The notes under the pieces: generated by a model
What the model saw: only the letters and a program-made list of their open reading frames with translations
The model's database searches: none
What the model was told of the DNA's origin: nothing
Assembly: GCA_964490375.1 (NCBI GenBank)
Contig: CAZBAZ010000001.1
Span: forward strand, 11,439-75,438
Direction of reading: 5' to 3'
Source of the DNA: CAG-1000 sp964490375
GTDB taxonomy: Bacteria; Bacillota_I; Bacilli_A; RF39; UBA660
DNA length: 64,000 nt
Shown here: piece after piece, positions 59,484 to 64,000 of the stretch
Numbering within the stretch: the first letter of the stretch is position 1
Layout: each line of letters starts with the position of its first letter
Position numbers and translations under genes: made by a program

Positions 59484-60470
59484 ATGTGGAAAATTGGAAA
59501 TGTTGAAATTAAAAATAGAATAGTTTTTGCTCCCATGGCTGGAATATCTACTGAGAGTTTTAGATCAATAATAAAGAGTATGGGTGCAGGTCTTATTTAT
59601 TCTGAAATGGTAAGTAATATGGGTATTATTTATAATAGTAAAAATACTATAAATATGTTAAAAATTAATGATGATGAAAGACCAATCAGTATACAAATAT
59701 TTGGTAGTGATGTTGATAGTTTTGTTAAAGCAAGTAAGTATGTTTGTGAAAATGTTAAACCAGATATTATTGATATAAATATGGGTTGTCCTGTCCCTAA
59801 GGTTGCTCTTAAATCTCAAGCAGGTAGTGGTTTACTAAAAAATCCACAAAAAATATATGAAATAGTTAGTGCTGTAGTTAATAGTGTTAATGTGCCAATT
59901 ACAGTTAAAATTAGAGCTGGATGGAATAATAGTACTATTAATTGTGTAGAAGTTGCAAAACTTATAGAAAAAGCTGGAGCTTCTGCAATAGCTATTCATC
60001 CAAGAACACGTGAACAGGGATATAGTGGGAAAGCTGACTGGAGTTTAATCAAAGCAGTAAAAGAAAATGTTAATATTCCTGTAATTGGAAATGGTGATAT
60101 TACAACTATATATGATGCTAAGAGAATGTTAGAAGAAACAGGATGCGATGCAATAATGATAGGTAGAGCAACTATTGGAAACCCTTGGTTTATACATGAA
60201 TGTATAGAATATATTGAAAATAATAATATTATAGATGAGCCTACAAATAAAGAAAGAATAGATATGATGGTATATCACTACGAATTAATAAAAAAAAATG
60301 AAGGTGATAAAAAAGCTATTTTAGATATTAAAACACATGCTTTAGCTTATTTAAAATATATACCACAATCTAAACAATTAAAGACTGAAATTGCTCTTTG
60401 CAAAACTGAGGATGAATTCTATAGTTGTGTTAATAAAATCTATAATCATATTAATGTGATAAATAAGTAA
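59484..60470 (+). CDS. dusB: tRNA-dihydrouridine synthase DusB
   Basis: 328 aa FMN TIM-barrel enzyme reducing uridines in tRNA. FAPMAGISTESFR, INMGCPVPKVALKSQAGSGLL with catalytic Cys, IAIHPRTREQGYSG, PVIGNGDI and MIGRATIGNPWF fit DusB. AGGAAAAA precedes the ATG; promoter TTGATA-17-TAAAGT at 59437-59465. Confidence 0.95.
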   Translation: MWKIGNVEIKNRIVFAPMAGISTESFRSIIKSMGAGLIYSEMVSNMGIIYNSKNTINMLKINDDERPISIQIFGSDVDSFVKASKYVCENVKPDIIDINMGCPVPKVALKSQAGSGLLKNPQKIYEIVSAVVNSVNVPITVKIRAGWNNSTINCVEVAKLIEKAGASAIAIHPRTREQGYSGKADWSLIKAVKENVNIPVIGNGDITTIYDAKRMLEETGCDAIMIGRATIGNPWFIHECIEYIENNNIIDEPTNKERIDMMVYHYELIKKNEGDKKAILDIKTHALAYLKYIPQSKQLKTEIALCKTEDEFYSCVNKIYNHINVINK

Positions 60471-60482
60471 AAATTATCAAAA

Positions 60483-60515
60483 GTACCGGTAAATTCTTGT
60501 ATTACTGGTATTTTT
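60483..60515 (+). terminator. Terminator of dusB
   Basis: TACCGGTAA / TTACTGGTA (one G-T pair) then TTTTTT. Confidence 0.75.
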
Positions 60516-60526
60516 TGTTATATAAT
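60497..60526 (+). promoter_or_regulatory. Promoter of the YfcC-like transporter gene
   Basis: TTGTAT (60497-60502), 18 bases, TATAAT (60521-60526); overlaps the dusB terminator and precedes AAGGAGGAATAG. Confidence 0.6.
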
Positions 60527-60548
60527 AAATGTTAAGGAGGAATAGGAA

Positions 60549-61991
60549 ATGAGAAAGACTGGATTATTCAAAATAATCATGTTTATACTACTTGGAATAG
60601 TGGTAGCTACTTGGATTTTCTCAGCTAGTTATATCAGTAGTGGTGAATTAGTTGAACTAGGAATGTATAATGTTGGATTCTTTGACTTTTTCCAATTATT
60701 ATTCGGTTCTTTTGAATTCGAGTACTTCATTCAAATCTTTATCTTATTAGTTTCTATTGGTGCTCTTTATGGGGTACTTGGTAAGACTGGAAAATATAGA
60801 GCTTGGATTGAAAAAATAGCTAATAAAATGAAAGGTTCTGAAGTTATCTTTCTATTAGCAACAGCTTTTGTTATTGCTTCATTAACATCAGTATTTGATT
60901 ATGGACTAAGCATGTTTATCTTCTTCCCATTACTAATTAGTGTTATATTAGCTATGGGTTATGATAAAGTTACAGCTGCTTTAACTACATTCGGTGCTAT
61001 GTTAGTTGGAACTATTGGTAACACAATTAGTTACAATACAGCAGGAACAATAAGTAGTATTTTAAGTACAGAAAGTAGTACTGGAATTTATTTCAAAATA
61101 GCTTTATTTGTTTTATCATTAGCTGCATTGTTCTTCTTTTTAGTTAAAGCTAAAAGAACAAAAATATTAAATAAGAATGCAGATGAAGATATGTTTATTG
61201 GTGAGAAATCATCAAATAAATATTCTATTGTACCTATTATAGTAGTATTATCAGTATTATTTGTATTAATGGTTATTGGCTGCACTAATTGGTCAAAAGA
61301 GTTTAACATTAGTTTCTTTAGTGATTTAAATACTACAATTACTGAAGCTGAAGTTAAGTTACCACACTTCCATGTTACTACAGATGGAATAGATGCTAAA
61401 GTTGAAAAAGTTGCAATTTTTAGTAAATTATTTGGAACTGTATCTGCATTTGGAGAATGGTATTATTCTGAAATGGCTGTTATGTGTTTACTTGCTTCAT
61501 TAATTATTGGTGCTTTCTTCAGAATGAAATGGTCAGAAAGACTATCATATATGGCTGAAGGTGCTAAAAAGATGTTAGCTCCAGCATTATTAGTTGTATT
61601 AAGTTATACAGTTGTATATTTTGCTGGTAATACAATGTTCTATACAACAATTGCTAACTTATTATTAAGCATAACAAGTAAATTTAATATTTTCTTTAGT
61701 ACAATAGTAACTATTATTGGTTCAGCATTACATGTTGATATATTATATGTAGCAAATTATGTAGTACCTCAATTAGCAGCTCAAGATGTTAATACAACAT
61801 TAATTGCTATACTTGTTCAAAGTATTTATGGTGTTACAATGTTTGTTGCTCCAACTAGTGTTGCTGTTATCTTAGGCTTAAGTTATTTAAACATTCCATA
61901 TAAAGAATGGATTAAGAAAACTTGGAAATTAGTACTTACACTATTTGCAATAGTAGTTGTTGTATTAATAGCTGCAATGATAATATTATAA
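60549..61991 (+). CDS. YfcC/DcuC-like anion or amino-acid transporter
   Basis: 480 aa, about 12 TM helices with two inverted halves. Motifs around VFDYGLSMFIFFPLLI, GAMLVGTIGNTISYNTAGT and the second half FAGNTMFYTTIANLLL and FVAPTSVAVILGLSYL, as in the YfcC/ArsB-NhaD fold transporters (C4-dicarboxylate or arginine/ornithine). Substrate unknown. Confidence 0.8.
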   Translation: MRKTGLFKIIMFILLGIVVATWIFSASYISSGELVELGMYNVGFFDFFQLLFGSFEFEYFIQIFILLVSIGALYGVLGKTGKYRAWIEKIANKMKGSEVIFLLATAFVIASLTSVFDYGLSMFIFFPLLISVILAMGYDKVTAALTTFGAMLVGTIGNTISYNTAGTISSILSTESSTGIYFKIALFVLSLAALFFFLVKAKRTKILNKNADEDMFIGEKSSNKYSIVPIIVVLSVLFVLMVIGCTNWSKEFNISFFSDLNTTITEAEVKLPHFHVTTDGIDAKVEKVAIFSKLFGTVSAFGEWYYSEMAVMCLLASLIIGAFFRMKWSERLSYMAEGAKKMLAPALLVVLSYTVVYFAGNTMFYTTIANLLLSITSKFNIFFSTIVTIIGSALHVDILYVANYVVPQLAAQDVNTTLIAILVQSIYGVTMFVAPTSVAVILGLSYLNIPYKEWIKKTWKLVLTLFAIVVVVLIAAMIIL

Positions 61992-62001
61992 TTGAAGATT
62001 T

Positions 62002-62029
62002 AGAATGGAAATATCCATTCTTTTCTTTT
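62002..62029 (+). terminator. Terminator of the transporter gene
   Basis: AGAATGGA AATA TCCATTCT then TTTCTTTT. Confidence 0.8.
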
Positions 62030-62070
62030 GAATTTCACATTAATATGTTATTATTAAATAGGTGATGAGA

Positions 62071-62736
62071 ATGGATACAATGTTATTATTTATAATTATA
62101 TTTTTACCAATTATTGCACAATTAAAAATAAAAGGTACTTATAGTAAATATATGAAGGTTAAAAATGATAGTGAATTAACTGGAGCAGAGACGGCTAAAA
62201 TGATTCTTAAAAAGAATGGGCTATCTAATGTTAATGTATATGAAACTAGAGGAATATTAACAGACTATTATGATCCAAAAAAGAAAATAGTTGTTTTATC
62301 TAGTGATATATATAATTCTAAATCTATTTCTTCTATGGCTGTTGCTGCACATGAATGTGGCCATGCTATTCAAGATAAAGAAAATTACAAATTTTTAAGA
62401 TTTAGAAGTGCTTTGGTACCTATTGTTAATTTTACTTCTAGAATTGCTTCATTATTTATTATATTTGGTTTTGCATTTGAATTATTAGATTTACTTGATA
62501 TTGGAATTATCTGCTTATTAGTTGGATTGTTATTTCAATTAGTAACATTACCAGTTGAATTTAATGCAAGTGCTAGAGCGAGTGATCAATTAGAAATTAG
62601 TGGCATTGTTGCAAAAAAAGAAATAAGTGGAGTAAAACAAGTACTAAGTGCTGCTGCCTTTACTTATGTAGCAGGATTTATTGCAGAGGCTTTGCAAATA
62701 TTAAGATTATTATTAATTAGTAGAAATAGAGATTAA
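62071..62736 (+). CDS. Zinc membrane metallopeptidase, YugP family
   Basis: 221 aa. N-terminal TM helix, zinc motif AVAAHECGHAIQDKE near residue 98 (HExxH), TM helices after it (VPIVNFTSRIASLFIIFGFAF, IICLLVGLLFQLVTLPVEFNASARASDQL) and the downstream Glu/Asp. DUF2268/YugP family. Start 62071 follows AGGTGATG; two upstream in-frame starts (GTG and ATG) overlap that site. Confidence 0.88.
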   Translation: MDTMLLFIIIFLPIIAQLKIKGTYSKYMKVKNDSELTGAETAKMILKKNGLSNVNVYETRGILTDYYDPKKKIVVLSSDIYNSKSISSMAVAAHECGHAIQDKENYKFLRFRSALVPIVNFTSRIASLFIIFGFAFELLDLLDIGIICLLVGLLFQLVTLPVEFNASARASDQLEISGIVAKKEISGVKQVLSAAAFTYVAGFIAEALQILRLLLISRNRD

Positions 62737-62742
62737 TTCATT

Positions 62743-62786
62743 AAAAAAGTATATTTATTTTTATTTTAAATATACTTTTTATTTTT
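62743..62786 (+). terminator. Terminator of the YugP-family gene
   Basis: AAAAAAGTATATTTA / TAAATATACTTTTT long A/T-rich stem then TATTTTT. Confidence 0.75.
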
Positions 62787-62803
62787 GCTTTGTTTCATAT
62801 AAA

Positions 62804-62827
62804 AAACTAATCAAAATTGATTAGTTT
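62804..62827 (-). terminator. Terminator of rpsF-ssb-rpsR
   Basis: Minus strand AAACTAATCA / TGATTAGTTT with a 4-base loop then TTTATATG. Confidence 0.7.
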
Positions 62828-62830
62828 AAA

Positions 62831-63043
62831 TTATTTTGTATATGGTAATAAGGCCATATATCTAGCTCTCTTAATTTGAGTAGCAATATGTCTTTGATGC
62901 TTAGCACATGCTCCAGTCATTCTTCTAGGTAATATTTTACCTTTTTCATTAATGTATTTTAATAAGATAGGAACATCTTTATAATCAACGCTTTTTCCAG
63001 CACACATTTGACATATTTTTTTTCTTCTATAAAATTCTGCCAT
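62831..63043 (-). CDS. rpsR: 30S ribosomal protein S18
   Basis: 70 aa. FYRRKKICQMCAGKSVDYKD with CxxC (possible zinc), and MTGACAKHQRHIATQIKRARYMALLPY. Third gene of the rpsF-ssb-rpsR operon; binds with S6. Confidence 0.97.
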   Translation of the reverse strand: MAEFYRRKKICQMCAGKSVDYKDVPILLKYINEKGKILPRRMTGACAKHQRHIATQIKRARYMALLPYTK

Positions 63044-63055
63044 TTTTAATCCTCC

Positions 63056-63529
63056 TTAGAATGGTAAATCATTATCACTTAATGATACCTCTTTGTCATA
63101 ATTTTCATATGGATCTGAAGCAGAAATATCATATTCTGGCATTTGATCAATAGGTGCGACTGATGGTGCATCTATATATGCATTGTTCGCAGGTTGGCTT
63201 CCACTATTTTCATTTTTTCCACCAACAAATTCTGCATTATCCACTACTATTTCAGTAACATATCTTTTGCTTCCGTCTTGTGCATCATAACTTCTAGTTT
63301 GTACTCTCCCTTCTACGCCAATCATGCTACCTTTTTTGAAAAACTTTGATATAAAATCTGCAGTATTTCTAAAAGCAACACATGGCAAGAAATCAGCGTC
63401 ATATCCACCTTCTTTATTTTTAAAGTTTCTATTTACTGCAACTGTAAAACTAGCAGTTGAAAATCCAGCACTTGTACTTCTTAATTCAGGATCCCTTGTT
63501 AGTCTTCCGACTAAAACAATCTTATTCAT
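63056..63529 (-). CDS. ssb: Single-stranded DNA-binding protein
   Basis: 157 aa. OB domain (MNKIVLVGRLTRDPELRSTSAGFSTASFTVAVNRN, GVEGRVQTRSYDAQDGSKRYVTEIVVDN) then a flexible region and the acidic tip SLSDNDLPF that recruits partner proteins. Confidence 0.97.
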   Translation of the reverse strand: MNKIVLVGRLTRDPELRSTSAGFSTASFTVAVNRNFKNKEGGYDADFLPCVAFRNTADFISKFFKKGSMIGVEGRVQTRSYDAQDGSKRYVTEIVVDNAEFVGGKNENSGSQPANNAYIDAPSVAPIDQMPEYDISASDPYENYDKEVSLSDNDLPF

Positions 63530-63532
63530 TAA

Positions 63533-63823
63533 TTACTCCTCTTCTTCTCTAATGATAATATGTCTTAAAATATTCTCATCGATTCTTGCTTTACGGTCAA
63601 ATTCTTTTACTGCATCAGCAGAAGCTTCAACGTTAAACACATAGTAATTACCTCTAAGTTGTTTGTTAATAGGATAAGCTAATTTCTTTTGTCCCATATC
63701 TTTAGTGTTATTGATTTTAGCTTTCATATCTGTAAGTACTTTTTCAAATGTCTTTACAACATCCTTTTGAGTCTTTTCATCAATGTCTGTTTTAACGATA
63801 AACATTATCTCATATTTATTCAT
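63533..63823 (-). CDS. rpsF: 30S ribosomal protein S6
   Basis: 96 aa. NKYEIMFIVKTDIDEKTQKDVV, AYPINKQLRGNYYVFNVEA and FDRKARIDENILRHIIIRE. ATG at 63823 has AGGAGG seven bases upstream; one more ATG directly upstream at 63826 and a longer frame exist. Confidence 0.97.
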   Translation of the reverse strand: MNKYEIMFIVKTDIDEKTQKDVVKTFEKVLTDMKAKINNTKDMGQKKLAYPINKQLRGNYYVFNVEASADAVKEFDRKARIDENILRHIIIREEEE

Positions 63824-63826
63824 CAT

Positions 63827-63888
63827 TACACCTCCTTTTGGTCTCACGGCTTCATTAAATGAAGCAAGGAACTTTTTTAGTTCGAGTG
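63827..63888 (-). promoter_or_regulatory. Candidate S6:S18 leader of rpsF
   Basis: Minus strand contains GCTTCA TTTAA TGAAGC followed by CGTGAGACC and AGGAGG. S6-S18 binding leaders carry a hairpin and a CCG bulge like the 16S site; GAAGCCGTGAG fits that plan. Structure not computed. Confidence 0.5.
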
Positions 63889-63889
63889 T

Positions 63890-63918
63890 ATTATAGCATA
63901 AACATTTTTTTTAAACAA
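63890..63918 (-). promoter_or_regulatory. Promoter of rpsF-ssb-rpsR
   Basis: Minus strand TTGTTT (63913-63918), 17 bases, TATAAT (63890-63895) with TGC in front (extended -10). From 63919 to the window end only A/T-rich sequence is seen. Confidence 0.75.
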
Positions 63919-64000
63919 TATTATTTTTAAAAATTTATTTATTTTATATGATTAGTTTATGATAATGTCTTAAGTAATGGCATTTGAAAATGTCTCAAAT

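Noticed and set aside
1..64000. tRNA, rRNA, CRISPR or transposase
   Set aside because: No cloverleaf, no 16S/23S-like stretch, no array of spaced repeats and no transposase-like protein could be found by reading; a tRNAscan and an IS search would settle it.

Overview
The window is one contig stretch from a low-GC Firmicute, very A+T-rich, with strong Shine-Dalgarno sequences and short gene spacing. Release factor 2 is encoded and tryptophan is written TGG, so the standard code applies and Mycoplasma-like code reassignment can be excluded. Spo0A, SpoIID and a SpoIIQ-like protein point to a sporulating lineage or one that descends from it. InlB-type repeat proteins and the small hypothetical families suggest an uncultivated gut member of the Bacilli/Clostridia, probably a metagenome assembly because there is a 100-N gap. 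No rRNA, tRNA, CRISPR array, prophage or insertion sequence was seen.

Layout. 1-5.6 kb: S10 ribosomal protein operon (rpsJ to the start of rplX), minus strand, with its own promoter and a leader. 5.6-9.6 kb: two surface-associated genes, one with a Pro/Ala repeat broken by the gap and a G7 tract, the other a pseudopilin-like fusion. 9.8-12.1 kb: gpmI with Cys in place of the catalytic Ser, then spo0A. 12.2-21.3 kb: a tightly packed run transcribed CotH kinase > VTC domain > DUF4956 > two-module membrane protein > phosphodiester glycosidase > nucleotide-kinase-like > pgk > tpiA. 21.4-31.8 kb: gap, nucleoside kinase, whiA, an InlB-repeat surface protein, ftsE-ftsX with an M23 hydrolase, a YitT protein, prfB. 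31.9-34.3 kb: a membrane-spanning XRE regulator beside a rhodanese-like lipoprotein and two thioredoxin-like proteins. 34.3-41.7 kb: poorly characterised genes, rnr, a 16-Cys metallothionein-like protein and a decayed serine protease. 41.7-48.2 kb: secA, hpf, csp and a complete Agr quorum-sensing system in which agrBD (+) converges on agrAC (-). 48.2-57.2 kb: spoIID and spoIIQ-like, rpiB, an RDD protein, a catalytically dead iPGM-like protein, a P-type Ca2+ ATPase, HtrA, an Abi protein. 57.3-64 kb: rplM-rpsI, a Cys-bearing repeat surface protein, dusB, a YfcC-like transporter, a zinc metallopeptidase and rpsF-ssb-rpsR.

How the parts fit. Core growth genes (ribosome, glycolysis, SecA, RNase R) are interleaved with envelope functions. 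Several surface proteins are rich in regularly spaced cysteines, and the window also carries extracytoplasmic thioredoxin- and rhodanese-like proteins with a possible membrane sensor, which suggests thiol handling outside the membrane. Cell-cell signalling (Agr), the sporulation regulator Spo0A and the engulfment proteins suggest a developmental or community programme. Starts were chosen from Shine-Dalgarno position where the longest open frame was not convincing.
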